Shown piece by piece: positions 7,912-16,081 of a stretch of DNA of 64,000 nucleotides. The stretch is from Acidobacteriota bacterium. GTDB lineage: Bacteria > Acidobacteriota > Thermoanaerobaculia > Gp7-AA8. Each line of letters opens with the position of its first letter. Position 1 is the stretch's first letter. The position numbers were made by a program, and so were the translations under genes. Where the stretch lies: assembly GCA_021781455.1 (NCBI GenBank), contig JAJXWV010000075.1:23525-87524 (forward strand). Direction: 5' to 3'. The notes under the pieces are model-generated. The model saw only the letters and a list, made by a program, of their open reading frames with translations. It was not told the origin of the DNA and made no database searches.

Positions 7912-8189
7912 CCGTGCCGACGGCCCCCACGCCTGCGGGCGGTGCGGATTTCGGCGATCTCGCGGTCGACGCGCCCCGCCGCTTTTCTTCGGACGGGCCG
8001 CTCCCGAATGTCGGACAGCACCTTCAGCATTCGCAGCCGCTCCGCCTCGCTGAGCTTTCCGATGCGCTGGTGATACTCCGCGATGGCCTCGCGCACGATC
8101 TCGCTCTTGGCTTTGTTCGTTCTCTCGGCGGCATCATCGAGACGACGAACCGTGAGGTCATCGACCGTGAACGTGACCTTTCTTGCCAT
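7908..8189 (-). CDS. Ribbon-helix-helix antitoxin (VapB-like)
   Basis: A 93-residue protein opening MARKVTFTVDDLTVRRLDD, a beta-strand then helix arrangement with KSEIVREAIAEY, typical of ribbon-helix-helix DNA-binding antitoxins. It should dimerise on its own promoter and neutralise the PIN toxin through the basic C-terminal tail (RTARRRGGRRHG). It overlaps the toxin gene by ATGA. About 134 bases separate it from the aldo/keto reductase stop, and that gap, in which I see no gene, should hold the operon promoter and operator. Confidence 0.85.
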   Translation of the reverse strand: MARKVTFTVDDLTVRRLDDAAERTNKAKSEIVREAIAEYHQRIGKLSEAERLRMLKVLSDIRERPVRRKAAGRVDREIAEIRTARRRGGRRHG

Positions 8190-8323
8190 ACTCAGGGAAT
8201 ACTACCATATTCGTTCGTCAGCGAAGCGCTCACCAACCAGACGAGGCCATCTGAATCCTCGTTGAATCAGGCGCGGGGCATGCTGGTGCGACGCTGGCTC
8301 CGGAGCGGGGCGAAGGCGGCACC

Positions 8324-9289
8324 CTATCGGCCGCGATAGGCGTTCCGCACGAACGCCGCATCCTCGGCCGACAGCGGGTCGCCGGCCTTTGCGGCAGCTT
8401 CGGCCTGGGCCGGGTTGCGCTGACCTAACAAAACAGTCGCAGTCGCATTGCCGCTCAGCAGCGCTCCGGTGAGTGCCTCCAGGACCGGCTCGGCGTGCCA
8501 CGCGAACCGCGTCCGCACTTCGGCGGCCGCCTGCTGCATCCGGGCGATGGCCTTCGCGTCTTCGAACTCCGGGATGCCGCTGCGAAAGTCGCCCTTCGGG
8601 AAGTGCTGCGGCTCGGCGTACTTGCCGAGGAGCAGTCCGTGCTTCAGAGGCGAGAAGAAGGCCACACCGAGGTCGTGCGCGTCGACCCATTTCTTCAATC
8701 CGCTCGACTCGTAGTCGTCGTCGAGGATGTTCCGGTACGGCTGCACCACGTCGGGGTCGACGCGGTCGATGAACTTCATGATCCGCGACGCGTTCCAGTC
8801 CGAGAGGCCGATGAAGCGAACCTTCCCCTCGTCGCGCAGCTTTCGCATGGTCGCCAGCGCTCCCTCGAAGTATTCGTCGTGCTCGCCGAACATGCAGTGG
8901 TGGAAGTAGTAGAGGTCGAGGACGTCGGTCTTCATCAGCCGGAGCGAGCGCTCGCATTGCTCGCGCATGAACTTCGGGTCGTACCAGTGATTCGACGGCC
9001 CCTTGATCCAGCCGAATTTCGACGCGACGAAGATCTCCTGGCGCGGGACCTCGTCCCACATCTTCCCGATCAGTTCCTCGGCATGTCCGTCGCCGTATGC
9101 ATCGGCCGTATCCCAGTGCGTGATGCCGCTGCGGTACGCGGTGAGCAACGCCTCCCTCGCCAGATGGTCGTCGTTGCCGCTCCAGCCGACAGACTCCCCT
9201 TCGCTCACGCGCGGGCCGCCGTGCCCCCACGTCCCAAGGCTGACGGTCGGGATCTGAACGTCGGTTCTTCCGAAGCGAATCTTCTTCAT
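8324..9289 (-). CDS. Aldo/keto reductase
   Basis: A 321-residue NADPH-dependent oxidoreductase of the AKR superfamily, TIM-barrel fold. The catalytic tetrad is visible: D60 and Y65 in DTADAYGDGHAEELIG, K91 in VASKFGW and a histidine in LYYFHH (130/131). The C-terminal cofactor loop ends with VLLGQRNPAQAEAAAK. It reduces an aldehyde or ketone, or runs in reverse; the physiological substrate is not evident. The gene is monocistronic, with a toxin-antitoxin operon downstream and a nested palindrome upstream. Confidence 0.9.
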   Translation of the reverse strand: MKKIRFGRTDVQIPTVSLGTWGHGGPRVSEGESVGWSGNDDHLAREALLTAYRSGITHWDTADAYGDGHAEELIGKMWDEVPRQEIFVASKFGWIKGPSNHWYDPKFMREQCERSLRLMKTDVLDLYYFHHCMFGEHDEYFEGALATMRKLRDEGKVRFIGLSDWNASRIMKFIDRVDPDVVQPYRNILDDDYESSGLKKWVDAHDLGVAFFSPLKHGLLLGKYAEPQHFPKGDFRSGIPEFEDAKAIARMQQAAAEVRTRFAWHAEPVLEALTGALLSGNATATVLLGQRNPAQAEAAAKAGDPLSAEDAAFVRNAYRGR

Positions 9290-9307
9290 GGCGGCGGATT
9301 ATAGGAA

Positions 9308-9475
9308 GGACTGCGGGCGTCCCCCCTGTCCTCTTGCCCGTGTAGGACAGGCTTTCCAGCCTGTCCTCTTTTCCATTGTTCGGACAAGACTCCAATGGGG
9401 ACAGCCTGGAAAGCCTGTCCTACACCGGGCCGGTCGGGACGCGGTGGCGACAGGCGGGCGAGACGCCCGCAGTCC
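9308..9475. repeat. Two nested palindromes
   Basis: Outer arms GGACTGCGGGCGTC (9308) and GACGCCCGCAGTCC (ending 9475) enclose an inner palindrome at 9340-9425 whose arms start GTGTAGGACAGGCTTTCCAG and end GAAAGCCTGTCCTACAC. The inner unit is a diverged copy of 2440-2497, which suggests insertion of one element into another. Confidence 0.85.
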
Positions 9476-9497
9476 AATCTGAGATGATCAACAGCCT

Positions 9498-9905
9498 ATG
9501 GCCTGCATCTTCTGCGAACAGAAATGGCCCGGCGACCTCGTCTTCGAAGATGACACCGTCTGGGTCGTGCTCCACGAGGACTGGGCGGTGCGCGGCCACG
9601 CGATCGTCATCCCGAAAACGCACGCCCTGAACCTCTCGGATCTCGACCCGCGCGCGGGCATGCGCTACTCCGCAGCGTACCGGCGCGCCGAGATCATCCT
9701 GCTGCGCGAAACGCAGGCGGAACGCGCAATCATGCTGAAGCTCGGCATCATTACCCCGCACCTGCATCTGCACATCTTCCCGGTCTCGGCGACGCAGGAC
9801 CGCGCGTCCGTCATGGCCATGATCGACGGCCGGACTCACGAGCCGCGGGACGAAGCATTCGTGAAGCAGATTCGCGAGGCGATGGACAATTTCCGCGAGA
9901 TCTGA
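9498..9905 (+). CDS. HIT family hydrolase
   Basis: A 135-residue histidine-triad protein with the signature HLHLHIFP (H88, H90, H92), the catalytic site for hydrolysis of nucleoside phosphoramidates or dinucleoside polyphosphates. An N-terminal CIFC pair is the half zinc site common in this family. GHAIVIPKTHALNLSDL is the standard substrate-pocket segment. Usual length for single-domain HIT enzymes. It stands alone and is followed by a short hairpin (9913-9933) that could terminate transcription. Confidence 0.9.
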   Translation: MACIFCEQKWPGDLVFEDDTVWVVLHEDWAVRGHAIVIPKTHALNLSDLDPRAGMRYSAAYRRAEIILLRETQAERAIMLKLGIITPHLHLHIFPVSATQDRASVMAMIDGRTHEPRDEAFVKQIREAMDNFREI

Positions 9906-9941
9906 GGAGCGGCGATCGGGTCATTGCGACCCGATGAGCGG

Positions 9942-9971
9942 GTCATTCGGAGCGCAGCGAGGCGGAATGAC
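9942..9971. repeat. Short palindrome with GTCATTC/GAATGAC ends
   Basis: GTCATTCGGAGCGCAGCGAG followed by GCGGAATGAC. The ends match those of the composite element at 3950-4296 and, more loosely, the GTCAYTCTGAGC family, so it looks like a minimal unit of that superfamily. Confidence 0.6.
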
Positions 9972-10006
9972 ACGCTCGCTGCGCCGCGCCGGAATTCGCA
10001 ATCTCC

Positions 10007-10035
10007 TTGACACCCGCCCTTTCACTGAATGACGA
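10007..10035 (+). promoter_or_regulatory. Putative sigma-70 promoter of the TetR/FadR-like gene
   Basis: A consensus TTGACA at 10007-10012 is followed after 17 bases by a weak -10 (TGACGA), which lies inside the operator palindrome. Repressor binding would therefore block RNA polymerase. Confidence 0.45.
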
Positions 10036-10043
10036 TTCATTCA
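10026..10043. promoter_or_regulatory. FadR-type operator, perfect palindrome
   Basis: TGAATGA-CGAT-TCATTCA, with perfect seven-base arms, ends four bases before the start codon of the TetR gene. From memory it agrees at nearly every position with the operator consensus described for the Bacillus TetR-family fatty-acid regulator FadR (TGAATGA, short spacer, TCATTCA). This points to autoregulation by the adjacent gene product. Confidence 0.75.
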
Positions 10044-10047
10044 CCTC

Positions 10048-10665
10048 ATGCCTCGACGACCCGCTCCTCCCCCTCACGACATCGGAAGCTTCCGCGGTAC
10101 GACCAAACGCGAGCGCATCCTCCGCGCTGCCGTCGATGTCTTCGCACAAAACGGTTACTTCAACGCCAAAGTGACCGAGATCGCCAAGGCCGCAGGCGTC
10201 GCCGACGGCACGATCTACCTCTATTTCGACGGCAAGGAAGACGTCCTCATCACCATCTTCCGCGAGTACACGCGCGGCTATCTCGAGCAGCTGGAGAAGA
10301 AACTGGCCGGCATCAACCGCCCCGAAGATCGCATCCGCGTGGCCATCGGGCACCACCTGGAGACCCTCGGACGCGATCGCGCGCTGGCAGTGGTCTCGCA
10401 GGTCGAGCTGCGGCATAGTCTGAAGTTCATGAGCCTCCTCTCCCAGCAGGAGGTCGCGGACTATCTGAACATGCTGAGAAAGATCGTCGAGCATGGACAG
10501 TCCGAAGGAGTCTTCCGCCGGAACCTGCATCCGCAGTTCGTCGCGAAATCGGTCTTCGGCATCCTCGACGAGATGGTGACGTCGTGGATTCTTTCCGAGA
10601 AAGAGTACGAGCTCGCCGAACAGGCCGATCAGGTCGCCGACCTGGTGCTGGCCGGATTGCTGTAG
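10048..10665 (+). CDS. TetR-family regulator, FadR (fatty-acid degradation) type
   Basis: A 205-residue repressor with an N-terminal helix-turn-helix (about residues 16-60: RILRAAVDVFAQNGY, then TEIAKAAGVADGTIYLYFDG) and a helical ligand-binding domain. The overall layout resembles Bacillus FadR/YsiA, which binds long-chain acyl-CoA and releases genes for fatty-acid beta-oxidation. The operator directly upstream (10026-10043) supports that link, although no beta-oxidation gene is in the window, so any wider regulon lies elsewhere. Translation starts at ATG 10048. Its 3' end overlaps the frame of the PAP2 gene. Confidence 0.85.
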   Translation: MPRRPAPPPHDIGSFRGTTKRERILRAAVDVFAQNGYFNAKVTEIAKAAGVADGTIYLYFDGKEDVLITIFREYTRGYLEQLEKKLAGINRPEDRIRVAIGHHLETLGRDRALAVVSQVELRHSLKFMSLLSQQEVADYLNMLRKIVEHGQSEGVFRRNLHPQFVAKSVFGILDEMVTSWILSEKEYELAEQADQVADLVLAGLL

Positions 10666-11444
10666 CGCTCTTCGCGCTGTCGTTGACTGCGGGAGCGGCG
10701 AGGGCCGCGGATCCTCCGCCGCTGCAGCGGGCTGTCGATGCCGCCAAACCATTCGCCAAGCAGGTCCTCTTTGACGCAAAGGACATCTTTCCCGCGCCGG
10801 TCCTCCGCTGGCACAAGCACGAGTGGACGCGCTTCGGCGAAGGCGTGGCGATCGTCCTGGGCGCCTACGCCGCCGACAACCAGATCGTGAAGTTCGTCTC
10901 GCGGCAGCAGAACCCAACGCTCGATCACTACCTGAGCGGAGTCACGCATCTCGGCGGCGGTTACGGCCTCGACCTGGCGGCGTTGCTCGCCGTCAGCGGC
11001 TACGCCACGCGCGACGAACGGATGATGGACGCCGGCCTCGACGCGCTGGAATCGTCGGTATTCGCGGCGGGCGTCGTCACTCCCGTGATCAAGCGGGTGG
11101 CCGGGCGGGCACGGCCGATCTACAACCTCGGCAAACATTCCTTCCACCCGGGCAACAGCGGATACCAGTCGTTCCCGTCGGGCCACGCCACCAACGCGTT
11201 CGCCATCTACAGCGCCATCGCCTCCCGGTACGACGACAACGCATACGTTCCGGCCATCGCCTACACGATCGCCACGAGCGTGGCCATCGCGCGGGTCCAC
11301 GACCGGGTGCACTTCGCCTCGGACGTGATCGCCGGCGGCCTGATCGGCCATGCCATCGCCAAATCGATCGTGGCCAACCACCGCAAGGCGCACGTCGCGC
11401 TGATTCCGACCGGCAACGGCTTCGTGGCGGACATCCGGTTCTGA
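10584..11444 (+). CDS. PAP2-family membrane-associated phosphatase
   Basis: A type 2 phosphatidic acid phosphatase or acid phosphatase. All three signature motifs are present: KRVAGRARP, the QSFPSGHATN motif and ARVHDRVHFASD. An N-terminal hydrophobic segment ending GAARAAD looks like a cleavable signal peptide, so the catalytic domain is probably periplasmic. The only usual in-frame start before that segment is GTG 10584, which overlaps the TetR gene by 82 bases and gives a long Arg-rich n-region; a rarer start nearer 10657 is possible. Possible roles are undecaprenyl pyrophosphate or lipid phosphate hydrolysis. The overlap suggests co-transcription with the FadR-like regulator, hence a possible lipid link. 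Confidence 0.85.
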   Translation: MDSFRERVRARRTGRSGRRPGAGRIAVALFALSLTAGAARAADPPPLQRAVDAAKPFAKQVLFDAKDIFPAPVLRWHKHEWTRFGEGVAIVLGAYAADNQIVKFVSRQQNPTLDHYLSGVTHLGGGYGLDLAALLAVSGYATRDERMMDAGLDALESSVFAAGVVTPVIKRVAGRARPIYNLGKHSFHPGNSGYQSFPSGHATNAFAIYSAIASRYDDNAYVPAIAYTIATSVAIARVHDRVHFASDVIAGGLIGHAIAKSIVANHRKAHVALIPTGNGFVADIRF

Positions 11445-11452
11445 GCGGGAGC

Positions 11453-11798
11453 CTTCTTCACCACAGAGGACACAGAGGCCTCAGTGCTACTAAACCTCCA
11501 AATTCTCCGCGGCGCGAAGAGATTCTGTCGGGCGCTGCGCGCCCTCAACGCTGATGAACCAGCGAGTTCGGCGGCCTGACGGCCGCCGCTAAATTGTTTC
11601 GGCGGTTACGCCGCCTGTTGTTGCCCTGACCGAAGAGTCGGCCACGGTCAAAGTCGGCGAAGCCGGCGACATCATTTAGCGGCGGCCGTCAGGCCGCCGA
11701 ACCGGGACACGCATTGCATGATTGAGGGCGCGTAGCGTCCGACAGCATTTCGGTTGCGGCGAGTGCAGCGAGCCTGCGCTGTGCCTCTGTGGTGAAGA
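11453..11798. repeat. Three-layer nested palindrome
   Basis: Outer arms CTTCTTCACCACAGAGGACA (11453) and TGCCTCTGTGGTGAAG (ending about 11798); middle arms TGTCGGGCGCTGCGCGCCCT and GAGGGCGCGTAGCGTCCGAC; inner arms TTCGGCGGCCTGACGGCCGC and TTTAGCGGCGGCCGTCAGGC. The inner and middle units recur at 39657-40041 and 43752-44010. Apart from this and its flanks I see nothing in the 405-base gap 11445-11849. Confidence 0.85.
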
Positions 11799-11903
11799 AA
11801 CTCAGACGGTCGTCCGGCGCTCAGTATCCTCTGCCTCCAGGGATGGCGGATGGGACATACAATCCGCGGGCTGCAGCAGGCGATCCGCAACACTGAGCTC
11901 GAG

Positions 11904-14900
11904 ATGGAAAAATTCACGCGCCGCGACTGGCTCCTGATCGCGATCTGCATCGCCGTCTTCGCGGTGTCGCTGGCCGTTGCCCTGACATGGTTCTCGCGCG
12001 CGTTTCCGGAAGCTTCGATCGACTTCCGCTACGACCGCACCGCCTCGCGCGCTCTCGCCGAGCGCGTGCTCCAGGGCGAGCACATCACCGTCGGCTCTCT
12101 TCGGCACAGCGCCGTTTTCGACGCCGACGACCAGGCCAAGACGTTCCTCGAGCGCACGCTCGGCCTCGCCAAAGCGTCGACGATCATGCGCCGCCAGGTC
12201 CACCTCTGGTACTGGCACCACCGCTGGTTCCGGCCGCTGCAGGAAGAGGAGTACAGCGTCGACGTGGCGCCGACCGGCGAGATCGTGTCGTTCAGCCACA
12301 GGATCCCGGAGGCGCGGGCCATCGCCACGCCGAGCGTCACGGTGGCTCGTGCGATCGCCGAGTCGTTCCTGGCGCGCAACGGCATCGCGTTGAATTCGCT
12401 CCGCCTCGTCGCCCAGAGCGAGCGCAACCTGCCGCACCGCGTGCAGAGGATCTTCACCTGGGAGTCGACGTCGGTCCGCCCGGCGGGTGCGCCTTACCGC
12501 TACGGCGTCACCGTGGACGGGGATATCGTCAGCGGCTTCAGCCAGCACCTGCGCGTTCCCGACCAGTGGCAACGCAGCTATCGCGAGCTGCGGTCGAAGA
12601 ACGAGCTCGCCGGCAACGTCGACATCATCTTCCTTCTGGTCACGATCATCGCTGCCCTGGCTGTGTTCGTCGTTCGCCTGAGGCGTGGCGACATCCGCGT
12701 GCGTTTCCTGCTCGCAGTCGGCATCGTGAGCATCATCCTGGTCACGGCCGTGTCGTTGAACTCGTTTCCCTCCGTGATCGCCGGGTACGACACCACCGTC
12801 TCGTATCCCGCCTTCCTGGCACAGTTCGCCGTCCGTTCCCTGTTAGGCGCGATCGGCACGGCCATGCTACTGATCGTGCTGGCCGGCGCCGGCGAGGTCC
12901 TCTACCGCGAAAGTGCCCCCCGGCAACTGGCCATCCCGCGGATCTGGACGCCGCGGGCTCTGGGCTCGAAGCGCGTCTTCCGCTCCTTCGTCATCGCCTA
13001 CGCGCTGGTGGCATTCTTCCTCGCCTATCAGGTCGTCTTCTACCTCGTGGCCGACCACTTCGGCGCCTGGGCGCCCGCCGACATTCCCTACGACGACATC
13101 CTCAACAGCGCCTTGCCGTGGGCGGCCGTTCTCTTCGCCGGATTCTTCCCGGCCATGTCGGAAGAGTTCATGTCGCGCGCGTTTTCCATTCCATTCTTCA
13201 GCCGCGTGCTGCGCTCGCGCGTGGCTGCCATCGTGGTGGCAGGATTCATCTGGGGCTTCGGCCACGCCACGTATCCGAACCAGCCCTTCTACATCCGCGG
13301 CGTGGAGGTGGGGATCGCCGGCGTGATGATCGGCTTCCTCTTCCAGGCATTCGGGCTGCTGCCGCTGCTGATCTGGCACTACACCGTCGACGCGTTTTAC
13401 ACGGCCATGCTGCTGTTCCGCTCCGGCAACGCGTACTACATCGCCTCCGCGGCCGCGGCGTCGTTCATCTTCGTCATCCCCATGCTGATCTCGATCGCGC
13501 TCTACCTGAAGCGCGGCGGCTTCATCCCCGACGACGAGCTGACGAACGCCACGATGCCCGTCGCTCCCCCGCCGCCGCACGTGGCGCCCCCCGCGGCCGC
13601 GGAGCTGCCGGCGGCACGGCCGCTGACGCGCCCGGCGGTCATCGCCTGCGTCGTGGCCGTGGTGGCCGCCGCCGCTCTCGTGGCGACGAATCCCTCTTCG
13701 CCCGACGACGCCGTCGACTATCGAATTACCAGGGCGCAGGCGAAGGAGATCGCCGCGAGCCATCTCCGGACCGTGGCCGGCGTGCCGATGAAGGCGCCCG
13801 CGCCGCCTTACTCGCGCGTCATCGCCACTGCGGTCGACGCATTCCGCAACTGGGATCGGCAATCGCCTCGCGAAGACGGCGGCGGGCCGGGAGGATTCGA
13901 CTCCACGGCCGCGGAGTACATGCTCCGCCACGGCCTGTCGATGGACGGCCTGGTCTCGGTCTTCAAGTCGAAGATCGAAGCCGCCACGTGGACCGTCCGC
14001 TTCTTCACGCCGATGAAGAAGGAGGAGATGTTCGTGGAGGTCGACCCGCGAACGTCGCGCGCCATCGGCCGGCACAAATACCAGGCCGAGGCGAATCCCG
14101 GGCCGCGGCTGGAGCAGGCGCAGGCGCTGCCGATCGCCGTAGCTGCGTTCAAGCCTTACGGGCTCGATCCGGCGGCATTCGAGCTGAAGGAGGCGCTGAA
14201 TTTCCAACAGCCGAACCGCCGTGACTGGCTCTTCCACTTCCAGGAGCGGAAGGCGATCGCCGGGGAAGCCTTCCGCCGCGTGAGCGTGCGGGTGGACGGT
14301 GCCGAGGTCACGCAGTTCACGACCACGGTGAAGATTCCGGACGCCGTGTACCGCGAGGCCTCGGAGCAGACGCTGCGCAACGTCGTCCTGATCGTGCTCA
14401 AGATCGCCGGCTCGCTGACCGGCCTGACGCTGCTTGTGACCGGATTCGTCATGGCCGCTGTCAGGCGCCGTCCGCACTGGCGGCGAGCGCTCCGATGGAT
14501 GCTGGCCCTGGCCGTCATCCCGATCCTGGATGCCTTCGCCGGCTACGAAGACGCGCTGTTCGGCTACCAGACGTCGGTCCGCTGGGACACATTCCTGGCG
14601 GGCCTGGCCGTGGACGTTTTCCGCAGCGTCGGACTGAAGATCGGGATCCTCTTTCTTGCCGTGGCCGTGATCGATGCTGCGTACCCGTGGATCTTCGGAG
14701 TGTTTTCGCGCGAGGGACGGTCGCGCTTCGGCCGCAGCGCGGTCGTCGCCGCAGTGACCGTGTTAGGCGTAATCGCCGCCCTGCGCACCATCATGCAGCT
14801 CGCTGCGGACCGCTTTCCGTCGACCGCCAGCGTCTCCATCGACATCCCGAACGCCGTGTCCGTCACGTTCCCCGCCCTGCTGGCCATTGCCGATGCCCTC

Positions 14901-15323
14901 TTCAACACGATCGTCGGCAGCGCCGTCATCGCCTCGTTCGCGGTGGCCCTTGGCCTGATGCGAAAGCGCGCCTGGCTCAGCGAAGGGCTGATCATCGCCA
15001 TCATCTTCTGCGCCGCGCTCGACCCGTCAGCCACCGCCGCGCGAACACCGCTGATGCTGGCCCGCGCGGCCGTGCTGGCCATCGCGGCGTGGACGACGAT
15101 CCGCTATCTGCTGCGCGACAACCTCCTCGCCTGGCCCGTCACGATCTTCATCGCGGCCATGCTCAACGGCATCGTGGGCATGGCCGGCAACGACCGCCCT
15201 GACCTCCTGGCCAACGCCGGGGTCGTGGGAGTCGTGCTCGTCGCCGCCATCGTCTGGCTGGTCATGCCGCGCGGTGCCGGCTTCCAGCCGGCCGGTCGTC
15301 GGGCTTCCAGCCCGACGACTTAA
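11904..15323 (+). CDS. Giant duplicated membrane protein with CPBP (CAAX-type) intramembrane protease domain
   Basis: About 1139 residues from ATG 11904 (MEKFTRRDWLLIAIC); the frame is open to ATG 11850 but that segment looks unrelated. The protein is two tandem copies of one plan: a membrane anchor, an extracytoplasmic alpha/beta domain of some 200 residues, then several membrane helices. The CPBP glutamic-type protease core lies only in the first copy: EExxSR in MSEEFMSRAF (about residue 418), the histidine in WGFGHATYP (about 452) and the third motif in WHYTVDAFY. The second copy (from about 602, YRITRAQAKEIAA) keeps helices such as AGYEDALFGYQTSVRW but lacks the motifs. Family members cleave membrane peptides or process bacteriocin-like products. 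The last dozen codons and stop come from a palindromic repeat. Confidence 0.8.
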   Translation: MEKFTRRDWLLIAICIAVFAVSLAVALTWFSRAFPEASIDFRYDRTASRALAERVLQGEHITVGSLRHSAVFDADDQAKTFLERTLGLAKASTIMRRQVHLWYWHHRWFRPLQEEEYSVDVAPTGEIVSFSHRIPEARAIATPSVTVARAIAESFLARNGIALNSLRLVAQSERNLPHRVQRIFTWESTSVRPAGAPYRYGVTVDGDIVSGFSQHLRVPDQWQRSYRELRSKNELAGNVDIIFLLVTIIAALAVFVVRLRRGDIRVRFLLAVGIVSIILVTAVSLNSFPSVIAGYDTTVSYPAFLAQFAVRSLLGAIGTAMLLIVLAGAGEVLYRESAPRQLAIPRIWTPRALGSKRVFRSFVIAYALVAFFLAYQVVFYLVADHFGAWAPADIPYDDILNSALPWAAVLFAGFFPAMSEEFMSRAFSIPFFSRVLRSRVAAIVVAGFIWGFGHATYPNQPFYIRGVEVGIAGVMIGFLFQAFGLLPLLIWHYTVDAFYTAMLLFRSGNAYYIASAAAASFIFVIPMLISIALYLKRGGFIPDDELTNATMPVAPPPPHVAPPAAAELPAARPLTRPAVIACVVAVVAAAALVATNPSSPDDAVDYRITRAQAKEIAASHLRTVAGVPMKAPAPPYSRVIATAVDAFRNWDRQSPREDGGGPGGFDSTAAEYMLRHGLSMDGLVSVFKSKIEAATWTVRFFTPMKKEEMFVEVDPRTSRAIGRHKYQAEANPGPRLEQAQALPIAVAAFKPYGLDPAAFELKEALNFQQPNRRDWLFHFQERKAIAGEAFRRVSVRVDGAEVTQFTTTVKIPDAVYREASEQTLRNVVLIVLKIAGSLTGLTLLVTGFVMAAVRRRPHWRRALRWMLALAVIPILDAFAGYEDALFGYQTSVRWDTFLAGLAVDVFRSVGLKIGILFLAVAVIDAAYPWIFGVFSREGRSRFGRSAVVAAVTVLGVIAALRTIMQLAADRFPSTASVSIDIPNAVSVTFPALLAIADALFNTIVGSAVIASFAVALGLMRKRAWLSEGLIIAIIFCAALDPSATAARTPLMLARAAVLAIAAWTTIRYLLRDNLLAWPVTIFIAAMLNGIVGMAGNDRPDLLANAGVVGVVLVAAIVWLVMPRGAGFQPAGRRASSPTT

Positions 15324-15384
15324 CGATCGCGCGAACAGCGGCCGGGCAAGATGCCCGTCCGCCGGCCGGCTGGAAGCCGGCACC
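15273..15384. repeat. Palindrome supplying the 3' end of the CPBP gene
   Basis: Arms GGTGCCGGCTTCCAGCCGGC (from 15273) and GCCGGCTGGAAGCCGGCACC (ending 15384) enclose a second, smaller palindrome GTCGGGCTTCCAGCCCGAC. The repeat begins inside the CPBP reading frame, encodes its last residues and provides its TAA stop at 15321-15323. Confidence 0.85.
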
Positions 15385-15398
15385 CCGCCTCGAGACCC

Positions 15399-15842
15399 TC
15401 ACCTCCGCAGCCGCGACTCCTCGACCATCAGACAGCGATCCTGCACGACCTTGATCCCCGCCTTCGCCAGCGTCTCTGCCGCTTCGTCGTTGCGGATGCC
15501 CAGCTGGAGCCACACCGCCTTCGGCTTCACCGCCAGGATCTCCTCGAGGTGCTGCGGGATGTCGGTGGGACGGCGGAAGACGTCGACCATGTCGATCGGC
15601 CGTCCGATCTCGGTGAGTTTCCGGAAGACGGGCTTGCCGAGGATCTTCGTGACGTCGGGGTAGTAGACGGGAACGGGAATGACCTCGAAGCCGGCAGCGG
15701 CCATGTGCGCGGGCACGTAGTGGGCTGCCTGGTCGGCGTGCGACTCGGGCTTGATGCCGAGGACTGCAATGGTCTTGGTACTGCGGATGAGCTGCTCGAT
15801 CCCGTCAGCGTCCGTGATCAGGTTGGCCTGCCAGTCAGCCAT
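15399..15842 (-). CDS. CoA-binding domain protein (YccU-like)
   Basis: A 147-residue single Rossmann-fold protein of the CoA_binding_2 type. Family features are the strand-loop TIAVLGIKPESHADQ with a short nucleotide loop, VIPVPVYYPDV, LGKPVFRKLTEI, VDVFRRPTDIPQH and the C-terminal VWLQLGIRNDEA...VVQDRCLMVEES. Relatives bind CoA or a similar nucleotide, but no reaction has been established for them. The ATG at 15842 is preceded by a good ribosome binding site (GGGAG), so the longer open frame upstream is not used. The gene converges on the CPBP gene, with a palindrome between the two stops. Confidence 0.88.
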   Translation of the reverse strand: MADWQANLITDADGIEQLIRSTKTIAVLGIKPESHADQAAHYVPAHMAAAGFEVIPVPVYYPDVTKILGKPVFRKLTEIGRPIDMVDVFRRPTDIPQHLEEILAVKPKAVWLQLGIRNDEAAETLAKAGIKVVQDRCLMVEESRLRR

Positions 15843-16081
15843 TCGAATTCTCCCTTGCGTCGAGTCTGCGAAAGCGTATACCACACGTACGGCATGGGTT
15901 CCGGTCACCGAAGGCGCGTCCCACCGCTCCAGCATTCGAGACGGGAACGGCCGTTCACCGCGTGATCCGACCGTATGTGACGCGCGGAGACTGACTCCGA
16001 CTTGCGCCGTAACGTCACCTGAGGCTGCGACAAAGGTCGTGGCGCTCTTGACGATGCTGCAGTACGGTGCCGCGCTCAGAC

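Noticed and set aside
12867..14477. 536-codon frame antisense to the CPBP gene
   Set aside because: Low-complexity shadow; the sense strand encodes membrane helices and protease motifs.
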